DNA of 64,000 nt, taken from Laburnicola sp. R22_1 (lineage: Eukaryota; Ascomycota; Dothideomycetes; Pleosporales; Didymosphaeriaceae). This document shows positions 33,999-45,749 of the stretch, piece after piece; the first letter of the stretch is position 1, and every line of letters begins with the position of its first letter. The translations under genes and the position numbers were made by a program. The stretch lies in the NCBI GenBank assembly GCA_014281115.1, contig JACONQ010000002.1:4092001-4156000 (forward strand). Reading direction: 5' to 3'. The notes under the pieces were generated by a model, which saw only the letters and a program-made list of their open reading frames with translations, had not been told where the DNA came from and did no database searches.

Positions 33999-34932
33999 GG
34001 CGATCAAAAGAGCGATATTAAAAGAAAGGACGAGTTGGAAGACCGACCCGGCGGCGGAGACGAATGGAAGAGAAAGTAAACGACTGTGATCGCGCAGCGA
34101 GCTACCAGTACCAAAAAGCAACTGGCAGCCCAGGGCGGATCCCGGGTTCTGTTATACCAGGCGTCGAGGCGTTCGTCACAGGCAACGATTCTGGGATAGT
34201 GCGTCCAAGCGACGATCGAACGACACCGGGTGCAGATTCAGGCAACAGAGGGGTGCTCGCGGGCTGAGGCAGATGCGGAGACGGTCCTGCGACAGAAGTG
34301 CAGAGGGCCCAGGCAGGCGGTCGAGGCACAAAGGGTGCTGTTATCGATCATGCTACGGCAGGCGTGTCACGATGATGGAAGAGGAGGATGTCGCGGCCGT
34401 AAATGTAAAGACACCTTATGCGCTGGGGCAGCCCGCGCAGCATGGGGGCACTCTGTAGCCGCTGTCGAACCCCCGCCACGGCGCCCTGCACGGCCTGATT
34501 GGCCTGCGCAGGGGTTGCTGATGCGTGCCGTGTGCCATCGGCGTGGATCAATCAGTGAGGTGCAGGCTGTGCAGCCGTGCGGCCTGTGCGCCCTGGCCCC
34601 TTGTCTGAGGCTGGTGCAGTACTGCGGCTCGCGCGGCCACTCAGCGCGGGCATTCACCCTCTTGGCGCCGCCTGGGTGCGCTGCTCGACGTCTGTTCGGT
34701 CGCGGGGCCGAGCGAACTTTCTACCGCATTTCCAAGCTCGCCAGTCCAGCCCCATGGAACCGTGGTCACGTTGTGCTCGCAATCTCGAGGGCGTACTCTG
34801 CTCGACTGTCGGTTGATGGATCGGATCAAGGGCGATATGGGAACTCTCCAGGCTCCTCCCTGCTCCGTGCTCGTGCACATGTCCCAAAGCCGCCATGACA
34901 GGACCCGTGCCGGATGCCTCAGTCCCGGTTTA

Positions 34933-35028
34933 AGAAACGCCTCAGGATAGAAAGGCCTCAGGACAGAAACGCCTCGGAACAGAAACGCCTCAGGACAGAA
35001 ATGCCCGAGGACGCAAACGCCTCAGGAC
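34933..35028. repeat. Minisatellite, six copies of a 16-bp unit
   Basis: Six consecutive 16-bp units match the consensus AGAAACGCCTCAGGAC, each with zero to three changes. Unit starts are 34933, 34949, 34965, 34981, 34997 and 35013. It lies in non-coding DNA. Confidence 0.93.
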
Positions 35029-37183
35029 ACCACTCGGCTCCTTCCAGCGGACGGCAGGATCATCAAACAACATCATATGACAAAGTTTACACCTAGGCAT
35101 CAGATGCTACCCATCTTCATGCCCACCAGACACGGGAAGACTGAGGCATGACGCTGCGGCTTGACGTCGGCGGCAGTGGGCTCGTGTGGCTTGACAGCAG
35201 CTGTCAACACAATATGGCCTGATACTGCGCGAGTATCGTATGACATTGTTTGTGGCAGCGCCTGTCAAGCTCTGAAATGCTGGGGTAGTGAACGTGTGGA
35301 GAACGGTTATGCAGGCTGTTGACCGTGTGTGATGGACGAAGGCCTCAAGCAATGGCCTGATGTTGTTTTCTGACCGCAGATGTTGCAGGAGGACATGGCA
35401 TGCCGATACGTACGACATGTGCCTTTCCTGATTGGGCAATCCACGGTAGAGTAGGAAGGAACGACTAGTACCTACCGTTCACATCATCATCCAGCTCTGC
35501 TGCTCGACATACGTCTCTATTACCGCCCGGACAATCGATGGACTGCTCACGCGACTCTATCCTACGGCTACTCTCACCGCTCCATTTCGGCGCAGGTGCG
35601 AGTCTCGCAATCTCACTTGGATCCTCCACGATCTTCGCACCAGCCGTCTCCAGCCTCCAGCCGAGGACTGTGGCTTGTTCCGTCGCACGAGCATCTGGAT
35701 GCCGACTGGTGCTCTCACCTCGCCGTTGCGACTCGCCATCACAGCCCTAAGGCAAGCCAGCAGCACTTCCCTTTTGCGCGGTCGGCTGCCGCGTGGCCTC
35801 TTTAAGAACACCTGCTGTGGTGGATGGTAGCATCCCTCAAAATAGGCCGGGGCGCCTGGCTGCCTGCTGTGGGGGTACGCAGCGCTTCGAAGCCGATCAA
35901 GATTGGCTCGACCGGTGCCGCCACGTCCCGCGACCAGCCCCCGCCAAACGTGTGCTGCCAACCACAGGCCCGAAAGGCCCCAAGAGTATCGATTCCTGTG
36001 CGCGACATCACGCCTGGGCGCCTCTGGCTAGACCATGGCATTTTTCAGCAGCCTCTCAGTTCCTGCATGTGGATCCATGGTGCAAGGGACCGCAGTGTCT
36101 CTGGTGGGCGTTAGACCTGCCAGCGCTGCACATAATCTAGCACGACTCTACTGTAGCATCGCAGTCGCATACATTCGATAAAAAATTGATTGCCCTCGAG
36201 ATTAACATCCATCTCCATAACTCTTTCACTATTTTGTGCGTGCCACGCCCCTCAACTCCGAGCTCGAACGTGGACTGTCTCAGCGAACCCCTGCGTATCA
36301 GAATTGCCATCGAAAGCCGCCTTCCCAGTCACCGCGCAAAATTCAATCAGCACCGCGAAAATCAGCTGTTAAGCTACTGGCGACGGATCATACGCGGGGA
36401 AGAATCGGAAAAGAAGATTTTACAGATTTGTTTGATTAGAACTGGGACGTGTGGACGTTTATTGGGAACTCTGCGTATACCGACGACTACTCCAACGCAG
36501 ACCGCCACTACATCGCGCGTTGCCGCATAACCGTTCATAATCCTGGGAGATCGGTGCTATATTTCCTCATCAGTCATCCCGCTACAAGGAAAAATGGTTC
36601 TCAGGCTTGAGACGTTCCTCATACATTAGGCGCACGTTGCGTAGGACGCTCGAACAACCCACTCGACAAGCGACCGCACCGCCCAGCCCTCTCAGGTTTC
36701 GCGCCGCTTCATCTGTGCCTGAATCCTTTGCCCGTTTCTGTGCCTGCAAAGTGTATTCAATCTTACTGCATCTTAACGCATTTTGTATGCAGCAAACTTC
36801 CGAGGCTTCGGTTTGAGCCACACCCGTTCCTGGGCACGCCAGTCGGTTTCATCACAGCGTGCCGTTCACCCAAACCGCGCTGGTCTTTCGAGATCGGCCT
36901 GATCTACGCTGTAGCAACTAGCGAGGCTTACCCTCTTTAACCCCTGGGCGCCCGCAAGCCTGGGGCGTCGTCTTTACCTCCGCTCCCTCCAACACCACCT
37001 TTCACACCGTCGCTCGACACCGACACTCCTTTCTTCGCTTCGTATCTGGCTGGCCGGGTTTCAAGTCAACTGACGCCTTCTCTCCGGTTGACGTTCGCTT
37101 TTATTTCGCATACGCTCTTTAATATCTATTAATCACCGTTGAACGGCGCGCCCACTGGCATTCGGTTGATGGTCCACGCTTGG

Positions 37184-37190
37184 TATAAAA
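37184..37190 (+). promoter_or_regulatory. TATA-box candidate for noxA
   Basis: A TATAAAA motif lies 45 bp upstream of the noxA start codon. That is close, so it would imply a very short leader; it may be chance in this AT-rich spot. Confidence 0.3.
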
Positions 37191-37228
37191 CTTAGGACCG
37201 TGTTATTAGCGACACTCAAGAGATAATC

Positions 37229-39026
37229 ATGGGGGGTGGCAATTCACCCTGGCGGGGCTTCTTTACGCCGCGAAAGCTGGCGTTCAACTTTTTTTTCTGG
37301 GGTTTCCACTGGGCCATTTTCGGCATTGGATGGTATGTCGTCGTTGGGATCAACGCGTTGTTATAGGTGGCTGACATTGTGCCAGGTGGAAGCAAGCCGC
37401 TGATCCTCGCCTTGCTCCTCTAAATGCCCTCAACTTTTCCGTCTGGATTTCTCGAGGTGCAGGTCTAGTGTTGTCCGTCGACACCATGGTTATCGTTATG
37501 CCCATGTGCAGGAATCTCCTTCGAATGATCCGACCCAAAGTTAGATGGTTGCCTATGGACGAGTCCATGTGGTTCCATCGACAAGTTGCCTATGCCATGC
37601 TGCTTTTCACGGTCATCCACACATCGGCGCATTACGTGAAGTAAGTCACTTGTCGTTGCTTAAAGGCGATGTTCGCTAATCGTCCTAGCTTCTTCAACGT
37701 TGAGAGGGTTCAGGTCCGTCCGCAGATCGCCCTTGAAATCCACTACACGGAAGCGGGTGGCATTACTGGCCATACCATGTTGCTTTGCATGCTACTTATT
37801 TACACCACTGCTCACCACAGGATCCGACAACAGTCATTCGAGACGTTTTGGTACACGCACCATCTCTTCATCCCATTCCTGCTTGGCATGTACACGCACG
37901 CTACCAGCTGCTTCGTGCGTGACACCGCTCCGGCCTGGTCGCCTTTCGACCACGACAACTTCTGGACCCATTGTATCGGTTATGAAGGCTGGCGATGGGA
38001 GCTGGTCGGCGGTGGACTGTACCTGCTCGACCGTCTGTACCGAGAAATCCGCTGCAGAAGGCCAACTCAGATCGTCAAGGTCGTTCGTCATCCATACGGT
38101 AAGCAGCCCACGTGTAAATTGTTGGGCAGAACTAACAAGGTTCAGATGCCGTTGAGATTCAATTCACCAAGCCTAGCATGAAGTACAAGCCCGGACAATG
38201 GCTGTTCCTCAACTGCCCCGAAGTCAGCTACCACCAGTGGCATCCTTTTACCATCACCTCTTGCCCGCAAGATCCATACATTTCCGTCCACGTTCGACAG
38301 GTCGGTGACTTTACGCGCGCTCTGGCCGACGCTCTAGGTGCCGGCCAGTCCCAGTCCAAGCTCTACGATGAGCTCGACCCCATGGGCATGTACGAAATCG
38401 CCCTTCAACACGGTCAAAAGATGCCTGCTCTCCGCATCGACGGACCCTACGGAGCTCCAGCCGAAGACGTCTTCGAGAACGAAATCGCCGTGCTCATCGG
38501 TACCGGTATCGGCGTTACCCCCTGGGCCTCCATCCTCAAATCCATCTACCACATGCGCCTCAGCCCCAACCCCCCCAAGCGCCTCCGTCGCGTCGAGTTC
38601 ATCTGGGTCTGCAAAGACACCTCCTCCTTCGAATGGTTCCAGACCCTCCTCTCCTCGCTCGAAGCACAGTCCACGGGCGCCAACGGAAACGAGCAGTTCC
38701 TGCGCATCCACACGTACCTCACGCAAAAGATCGACTCCAACACCGCGCAGAACATCGTCCTCAATTCAGTCGGCACAGACAAGGACCCGCTCACGGAGCT
38801 CAAGTCACGAACAAACTTTGGGCGTCCCGATTTCCAGCGTCTGCTCTGCGGCATGCGCGATGGTATCTTGGACAGGACGTACATCAGCGGTCTTGAAAGC
38901 ACGCTAAGGACAGATGTGGGTGTGTACTTTTGTGGACCCAACGTAGCGGCGCGCGACATCAAGAAGGCGTGCAAGCTAGCGGTGTGCCAGGAGGTGAACT
39001 TCAAGTTCTGGAAGGAGCATTTCTAG
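37229..39026 (+). CDS. noxA: NADPH oxidase NoxA (superoxide-generating)
   Basis: Five-part reading with four exons (37229-37332, 37386-37640, 37689-38098, 38146-39026; introns 53, 48 and 47 bp) gives 549 residues, the length of fungal NoxA. The N-terminal ferric-reductase-like membrane domain has six predicted helices with haem-ligand histidines in FHRQVAYAMLLFTVIHTSAH and FWYTHHLFIPFLLGMYTHA. The FAD site is HPFTITS and the NADPH site GTGIGVTPWASIL with a late YFCGPN; the C-terminus is FKFWKEHF. No EF-hand extension is present, which excludes NoxC, and the short N-terminus favours NoxA over NoxB. NoxA works with NoxR, Rac and BemA/Cdc24 in fungi and controls sexual fruiting, hyphal fusion and, in pathogens or endophytes, host interaction. 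It makes superoxide across the membrane. Confidence 0.96.
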
Positions 39027-40226
39027 ATACTTTCAGTGCATCGTCTTGATTACGAATGATATGTTGGTTGTTGGCTAGCGGAGATCAAATCCAGTGAGTG
39101 AGTCTATGTAACGCACTTGTTGTATGTAACTCATCTTGTATCGGGAACACCAGCCGGACTGGATGGCTGGTGGGCTCGTTTTTTCTGTAAATTCATGTTT
39201 CTTGGAGGGGCCGATCTTCTCTAGCTATCTATCTATCTACAATTTTGAATATCTCGTCGGCTGTTCTTGTGCGGAATGGCGTTGTATATTTTTTTTTTTT
39301 CGTGGCGGAAGCGGGAATTGCATGTGCGGTTGGCGCTGCGCGAGTATGGTATGTACTATGTAGCTACATTTACGATCAATGTTCGCATTGACTTTGCTCA
39401 AGCTATGAAAATCCGTGCCAGTTGCAAGGATGCCTGACAGCTAACCCACCTACCTACCGACCTGTCAACTGTCACTCAACATCACGTCACTCCCACGCCT
39501 ACGCCTACGCCCACTCCTAGTCTCACACTCCATCACAAAGGGCCTCACCCGCACCCGCCCCCGCACCCGCCCCCTCTCGGCCTGCCGCCCTCCCGAGAAA
39601 ACCCTGAGCCACCTCGCAAGCACCATGCTGAAACAGGCTCTTAACAAGTACCAAGACATGACATGAGGCTATGTATGTGCGCGTGGTGAGGGTCAAACTT
39701 GCGTGCGGGTGGCCAGTCGTGGGTGTGTGAGGGTAAGAGTGAGGGACGCCCTGACGCTTACCTTATTGCGTGCGTGCGTGGTTAGCCGCTTGCTCGCCTG
39801 GGGATATGTATAGGTGTGGCGCTTGGATGCGGGTGCGGGGGAGAGCGGGAGGGTTCGTTGGGCGTGCGGGTGTGTGCGTGTGAGGCGTAGGTATGTATGC
39901 GTGTGAGATGGGCGTTCGTCCGGTGGATTGGTAGGTGGGCGATGCAGGGGCGGGGCGTGGTGAGGTGAGGGTGAGCTTGGGTTGGTCTTAGTTCTGAGGT
40001 GGTGTATGGGATGATGGAAATAGCGTGAGAATGAGGTCGTGGGTAGTAGTTTGGTGGAAGAAGAAGTGGGAATCGATATTGCGAGTATCATTGAAGAGCT
40101 GAGAAGATTTTCAAGGCATTTTGGCAGGCGCGCTCACTTCAGATTGGCTGTAAATGTAGACTGTCTCCTTGAGACATGTGAACGGTTAAAGTAACCTTAC
40201 AATCTGATTTCCTGTCTCTAATCTCT
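39027..40226. other. Convergent intergenic region with strong strand asymmetry
   Basis: About 1.2 kb separates noxA and the GH43 gene, which converge. From about 39,690 to 40,020 the plus strand is strikingly rich in G and T (many GTGTGCG/GGGTGTG runs). The minus-strand open frame there (39693-40091) is a His/Pro/Thr-rich product of this bias and is not called. Confidence 0.6.
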
Positions 40227-41939
40227 CTACATCTCCGGCGGATATACAACAATCTTCTCGATATCCGCGCCTTTCATATCAAACCCGTTCGACAAACCAC
40301 CAATCGTAATCGTGTTGTTCCCCCCCTTTTCCAACTTCAGCTTCAACGGCGTACTCAGTATGATCCCCTTGTGTGTATCCCTCTGATACAACGATTCCAC
40401 ATGCTGCTTATTCCCATTCACGACCACGCTCGCGATGCGGCGGAGCTGCCAGCGGCCGCCGATGCGATCTGGCGAGCCACCAGGTTGGTCGCCGAAACCC
40501 ATGTCGTCAGTGTTCTGGTAGTAGAACGAGACCCATTGTTCTTTGCCGCTGCCTTCGATGTTAGAGAAGGTGGCGGTGGAGTGGTTGCCGTAAATGCCGG
40601 TTAGAATGACGCCTGAGGAGCTGAAAGAGGCTTCTTGCTTGAAGGCGGAGCCGGCGGTTGTCGCTGAGGTGGCTTGGTAGGTTGTGCCTTCGATGGGCTT
40701 CCATTCGCCGGTTTTGCTTGGGGGTGGGGGTCAGTTGAAGCTGGGAGGGTGGCGTGGGCGCAATTCTCTTACATGTTCAAGTCGTAGATGTCGTGCCAGA
40801 CTACTTCGAGCGACTTCTTGTCCTCATCGATTGATACTGGTAGCCAGATGTATCGGCTTTCCCATAGAGAATTGGAGTCCCACTAAATTACATCAGCGTT
40901 TATCCAAATGATGGATCCAAAAGCCATACCTGGTCCCCAAGGTAAAGATGTGTTGTCTGCTTTTCGCCCTTGATTCGAAGATTAAAGCCCGACTGCGAAT
41001 TAAACGTTCGAGTGTTGAGCGGCGACACGATAAAAGGCTGCGACCACGGTCCACTCAACTTATCAGCTCGGAAAGCGACAACATCTGCGGATGTTAGCAA
41101 GGGCTCGAACATACGCGTATCCGCATTTCTGTCTTACTGTTGGGTCTATATCCAGTCTTGTGACTCATGAGGGCGAAGTAACTCTTCTCCGTCTGGATAA
41201 TGTTCGGCGCCTCGAGATCATACTTGTCGAAGCGATGAACAACCTCATCAAGCGCAGTCTTCTCGTCATTGTAGCTAGTGAGATAAACATCGCGCCCTTC
41301 CTTACGGTCACCATTCGAATATAGCGCGTATGACCTGCCATCTTTGTAATCGGTGAAGAGGCCGTAATCTTGCGACCAGTTACCGAGAGGAGCAGTGGCG
41401 TCTACGAAACTGTAGGGCCCAGTGATGTTGTCGGCTTCGGCGAAGCCCTGGAGAAGCAACCCATAGGTAGAGTTGTCGGCATGCCAGAACATCTATCATT
41501 GTGAGCTTCTACGTGTCCAGAGGAGGAAGGATCACATACATGGAATTTCTCGGTCGCTTCACTGTAGATGACTTTCGGTCGCTGAATGATCATCTTCGGG
41601 TCTAGGTACGGATGACCTTTGACTGACTCTGGAGGTTTTTTAGCATGCAGTCCAAATCTATCTCCAGCAAAACATACCCAGGGCCATTCCGTGCGGTTCC
41701 CAAGTCGCGAGATCATCTGAACTATACACCGAAACGCCGCCGCCCTCCACCTGCCCTTCGACCTTGTACTCGCCAAACAAGAAGAACTTGCCCGACTCTT
41801 CATCCACAGTAACGCATCCGGCATGCGCATTAACGAGGTTCCCTTCTGTATCGCGCCACCGAGCGCCCGGAACAATCCATTTCGCGCTCGTGAACCCAGC
41901 AGCCAGCAAGAACTGGCACGTAGTCCTTGAAAACAGCAT
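40227..41939 (-). CDS. Secreted GH43 exo-beta-1,3-galactanase-like enzyme with C-terminal CBM35-like domain
   Basis: Six exons (41939-41678, 41628-41540, 41492-41138, 41084-40930, 40882-40773, 40716-40227; introns 49, 47, 53, 47 and 56 bp) give 486 residues. A signal peptide (MLFSRTTCQFLLAAGFTSA) precedes the five-bladed propeller: IVPGARWRDTEGNLVNAHAG, FFLFGEYKVEG, RPKVIYSEATEKFHMFWHAD, YGLFTDYKDGRSYALYSN and FNLRIKGEKQTTHLYLGDQ. After about residue 310 a beta-sandwich domain follows (VSFYYQNTDDMGFGDQPGG, VVVNGNKQHVESLYQRDTHK) of the CBM35/galactose-binding type. This pairing is typical of GH43 subfamily 24 galactanases acting on arabinogalactan side-chain backbones of plants. Catalytic residues were not individually assigned. 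A TATATATA motif lies about 55 bp upstream of the ATG. Confidence 0.92.
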
Positions 41940-42799
41940 CGTAATGGTACTTGCAGGCAAGATGGATCCCCAATTGAAAATCTACTCTTACTATATATAC
42001 TAAAGCACAGATTGTAGAGCCAAGAAGGTACCGGGTCTAATTACCCCGAGTCTAGCAACGGCGCGGGGCTCCGCTTCCATGATCGTCATGTTTCTCCAGG
42101 TCTTGGACGAGCCTTTCGATTTTCGATATGATCCACGGAGAAATCGGTCGTGATGGCCAGGCCAAGCGTCTTGGTATTGAGATAGCTCCATGTCAGTCTC
42201 CTTTAGCCTATTCTTCGGGTTAGATGGTGTAAGCACTTGGTCAAGTCTCCACAGATATTACTTGGGGTTCTAATTGTTTGCTAGGTCGGACTGGGAACTT
42301 GTACGATGTCTGGCTCATGCAAATAATTGTTGTTAGCGTCGCTACGTGAATCGGTATCACATGTGATCGGTCTTTGAGTTGGCCCACTCGCACTAACCAT
42401 TTTCACTTTGGCCTACACCCCATAAACACCGCGGAAGTAGACCTCAGATGCTGTTGAGCTTCGAACCAAGGCGACGCTTTGACTGTGAACATTTGCAAGT
42501 ACATGAGGCCACCCATTGCAGACCCATTGACCGGTGAGAACCCCGCCTACCATCTCACGCTGACAAATGTGAATAAATCCATGCAGAATGGGCCAATCAA
42601 ACCTAGAGAGCGGTGTCTATTTCACGTGGCACAGTTAGCAAAGGTGGTACAGGAGCGGGGGCATGACTATGCCTTAAAGAAGATGGAAGGAAGCAACAAC
42701 ACCACGCCCGCACCTTCACACCCATAAATTCTACATCGTCTTCTCAACTCTTCCACCAGTATACCGAATTCCGCCTCCAGTACCACTCCATATCTCGAA
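41940..42799. other. Divergent promoter region GH43/ABM gene
   Basis: This 860-bp region should carry the promoters of the GH43 gene (-) and the ABM-domain gene (+). Apart from the TATA-like motif at 41992-41999, no element or gene is supported. Confidence 0.5.
41992..41999 (-). promoter_or_regulatory. TATA-box candidate for the GH43 gene
   Basis: TATATATA lies 53-60 bp upstream of the GH43 start codon on the minus strand, a common spacing for a strongly inducible secreted-enzyme gene. Motif evidence only. Confidence 0.45.
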
Positions 42800-43227
42800 A
42801 TGGCAACAACCTACACTGGCCCCGGTGTCTCCCTCCATGTAACTTTCCATATCGACCCCGCCCAAGTCGACGCCTTCTTCGAAGCCCTCAAGCCGGCCTA
42901 CGATGCCGTCACTGCAGAGCCTGAGTGCGTCTTCTTTGAGGTCTACCAGGTGCCCGACCAACCCGGCGTGTTGAAGTTCATAGAGAACTGGAATGCGAGC
43001 ATGGACTGGCTTGTGAATGTGAGTCAGCCCGAAATACTCCATGGAGATTTTGGAGTGGGGGAGCTGAAGAGCGTCGCTAACGGGGTTAGGTGCAACTCAA
43101 GAAGGACTATTACAAGCCGTATGTCGAGAAGACGGAGCCCATGTGGATCAAGCCGCGGGAGCACACGGTTTACACGCGGATGCCGGGAAACCAGTGGACT
43201 CATGTGAGGGACGCGATGCTTAAGTGA
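42800..43227 (+). CDS. Antibiotic-biosynthesis-monooxygenase (ABM) fold protein
   Basis: Two exons (42800-43018 and 43090-43227; 71-bp intron) give 118 residues. The sequence has the dimeric alpha/beta-barrel ABM pattern: VSLHVTFHIDPAQVDAFFEA, then AEPECVFFEVYQVPDQPG, then KFIENWNASMDWL, with a C-terminal QLKKDYYKPYVEKTEPMW from exon 2. ABM-fold proteins include small quinone-forming monooxygenases and haem-degrading enzymes, but most fungal single-domain members have no known substrate. No biosynthetic neighbours are present, so a cluster role is unlikely. The longer unspliced open frame reads into intron sequence and should be ignored. Confidence 0.9.
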
Positions 43228-43764
43228 TGGGACACTGTATGAGATAGTTGTTCCGCCGAGAAGCGAGAAGTTCTGATGAGCATATATATAGGTAAGGGTG
43301 CCGGGTGAAAACCTAGAGCCCTGAGCGATCGAAGGCTTTGGTATTGTAATGGCATGCAGCTACCCACCTAGGTACCTTGAGGCATTTTGCCACACAGGTG
43401 CTCATTTGTTAATGAATGAAAGCTACATACATACATGAGAAGGTATGGAAACACTGGATGCGTACGATAGTAGAATACATGTGAGATTTATTTGGAGCGA
43501 GGTCTAGTGACTATGAGGTATATGGGTCTGGGTTTGTGCAAAGCGTGCGTTCAAGGCAGAACCACCATCATAGCACCAGCGTGAGAGAGTCATTACGTAT
43601 GCTGCTTCGACTGATGGATGGGTGAAGAAAGTCGCGGCTCGAAAATCGGAAATCGCGGCCACCTTCGGAATGGAAATAGCGCTAGTCCTGTTGCGGAGTT
43701 GTGTTTACGCATGTTGTTTCGCGAGTCCACTGGGCTAACACCACAACTCAACGACAGCGCCGCC
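43228..43764. other. Intergenic region
   Basis: About 540 bp holds the ABM gene 3' flank and the promoter of the ADIP-like gene. A palindromic ACCTAGGTACC lies near 43366. No gene is seen. Confidence 0.5.
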
Positions 43765-45749
43765 ATGGAGGCGACTTTTAACTTGAAGACTGCTTCCGAG
43801 TATATCAACAATATTCTACTCGCACGCGGCCTGCTGCGCGATGGCAAGAAAATACAGTTCGCGCATCCGTCGCGCGGAGAGGGTGGCAAGGAAGTTACCA
43901 TGGCCCAGATAATCAACCTGGTCCACGACCTGATCTTGAAGCGAGATGTACGTCGTCGTATTGCCACGAATATCGTGTTCTACTAATAACGCATTGCTTC
44001 CAGCGCGACCAAGAGCAGCGCGAATCCGTCGCCGACACCCTTCGAAACCTCCGCAGCGAAGCGACGCGCCAGACGCTCACCCTCGAGAAACTCCAGACCC
44101 GCAATGAAGATCTCGCACGCCAGCTTTCGCTTGCCCAGTCGCAGGAGCGCTCCGCTCGCGCTGCTCTCCGGACTGCAGAGTCGTCCGCACGTAGTCTGCG
44201 CGAGGAAATGTTACGCCTGAAGACAACGGTCCAGCAGGTGCGCAGTAGCTGCGCCAACGACATTAAGAAACGCGAGGTGCAAATACAGCGCTTGAAGGGA
44301 CACTTGACGAGCCAGCAGCGCGGAAACAAGACGGGGCTCGTGGGCGCGAGCATCACCATCAACCCGGGACTTACAGGCGCCGGGGGGATGACGAGCAGCA
44401 CACGCGACGATGGACCCGATGTCGACGATCCCGACTACAGTCTCAAGCAAGAGACGACGGAGTTTTTGACGCAGCTCAGCCAGAGTCTGAGCGACGAGAA
44501 CGACAACCTCATAGGTCTAGTGAGGACCGCAATCACGACTCTAAAGGAGCTGCAAGGCATGCCCGAATTGCAACGAGAGGAAGACGACGAGGGCTTGTCA
44601 ATAATCAGAGAAGAAGGCGAAAGCGCACGAGAAGGCATGCTCCACGCGCTTCCCGCCAGCTACGAAACTTTAGCATCTGAAATGGACACTGTCCTGGAGA
44701 ATCTGAAGCATCTATTGACCAATCCTAATTTCGTATCGCTTGAGGAGGTGGAGTCACGAGACGAAGAGATACTCAGACTGAGGGCAGGATGGGAGAAGAT
44801 GGAGGCACGTCTTAGAGATGCATTTGCTCTCATGGAGGCATGGAGGAGACGCATGGCCAGTGGTGGAGATACAATCAATCTCGATGAGCTCAAGATGGGA
44901 CTTGGTCTTGGCCGAGGCCTACAGACGGTCGACAAGGAAGACATATCAATGATCACCGAGGAAGAATACGGAGAGGGCGAGGGTGTGGATGAAGGTGACA
45001 GCTCTGTCTTCGACGAGGAGCTCGACCAAGCTGTCGAGTTAGAAGACTTGCCTTCCCCAGAGGCCGTCCCTGTGCCCGAAAAGACATCAGAGTCAGACAT
45101 GTTCAAGTTGAAGCTGCAGCCAAATCCTCCGGCGCTTAAGGAGAGTAACGGAAACCCCAAGTCTCCTTTCAAATCGACGCGTAAGGTTGCATTCTCGGCG
45201 TCGATCCCGAACACACCTTCACTGGTGGAGGACGAGAATGCGGAGGCATCGGGGCTTGACCTAGTCGATGTGGATAAGGCCACGCGCCCTAGTCTAGAGG
45301 AGCGGGTATCCCGGCCAACAAGCCAGGACGACCGTACGGCTCGCCATGTACGTTGTGACGATATTGCGGACCAGATGGTCAGACTGGCAAGCAAAGTCAC
45401 CTTTTCTTCTCCCTCCACTCTCGAGTCAACAAGTCCCGATTCTGACGAAGATTGGCAGGCAAAGAAACGGCTGTCAAGCCCACATGGGCACCCAGACGAG
45501 CCGTCACCAAAGCTAACGGTGCATGACAAGCTCAAGGTAGCACAGGTGGAGGCGGAAGCAGCCGCTGCTGCGGAAGGATTGAAGGTTAAGCCAACCGAGC
45601 CAAGATGTGCTGCAACTGATGTGGAGCGAGAGCGAAGACAGCGACGGGCTAGTCGTAGCTCGCCAGTGAAGACTCGTATCGGTGGGCGGCCTAGGCGGAG
45701 AAAGAGTACGCTGACGGCTGAAGAGCTAGATAACCTCCTCGGGGTGTAA
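43765..45749 (+). CDS. ADIP-domain coiled-coil protein (NIMA-interacting type)
   Basis: Two exons (43765-43947 and 44004-45749; 56-bp intron with a TACTAAT branch site) give 642 residues. The N-terminus (TASEYINNILLARGLLRDGK, then INLVHDLILKRD) matches the start of afadin/alpha-actinin-binding (ADIP/SSX2IP-like) proteins. A coiled coil runs from about residue 62 to 145 (ESVADTLRNLRSEATRQTLT), with a second helical part near 300-350. The C-terminal half is acidic then Ser/Pro-rich, ending in a basic KTRIGGRPRRRKS stretch and a conserved TAEELDNLLG. Animal relatives act at centrosomes, and fungal members are described as partners of the mitotic kinase NIMA; the role here is inferred. An in-frame ATG at 43711 is possible, but the family starts near 43765. 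Confidence 0.87.

Larger units (their letters stand above)
33999..37228. other. 3.2-kb gene-free region upstream of noxA
   Basis: No gene is supported. The left part is GC-rich with overlapping open frames in several directions (for example 34230-34898 plus and 35557-35961 minus) that have biased composition and no domains. A six-copy 16-bp minisatellite lies at 34933-35028. The right part (36200-37200) is pyrimidine-rich and probably holds the noxA promoter and leader. Confidence 0.5.

Noticed and set aside
34230..34898. 222-codon plus-strand open frame upstream of noxA
   Set aside because: Overlaps several equally long frames in GC-rich DNA; Arg/Ala/Cys bias and no conserved motif.
34933..35028. 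CRISPR-like array
   Set aside because: The 16-bp units are directly adjacent with no spacers, in a eukaryotic genome; it is a minisatellite.
39693..40091. 132-codon His/Pro/Thr-rich minus-strand open frame
   Set aside because: It is explained by the G+T-rich composition of the plus strand; there is no conserved pattern.
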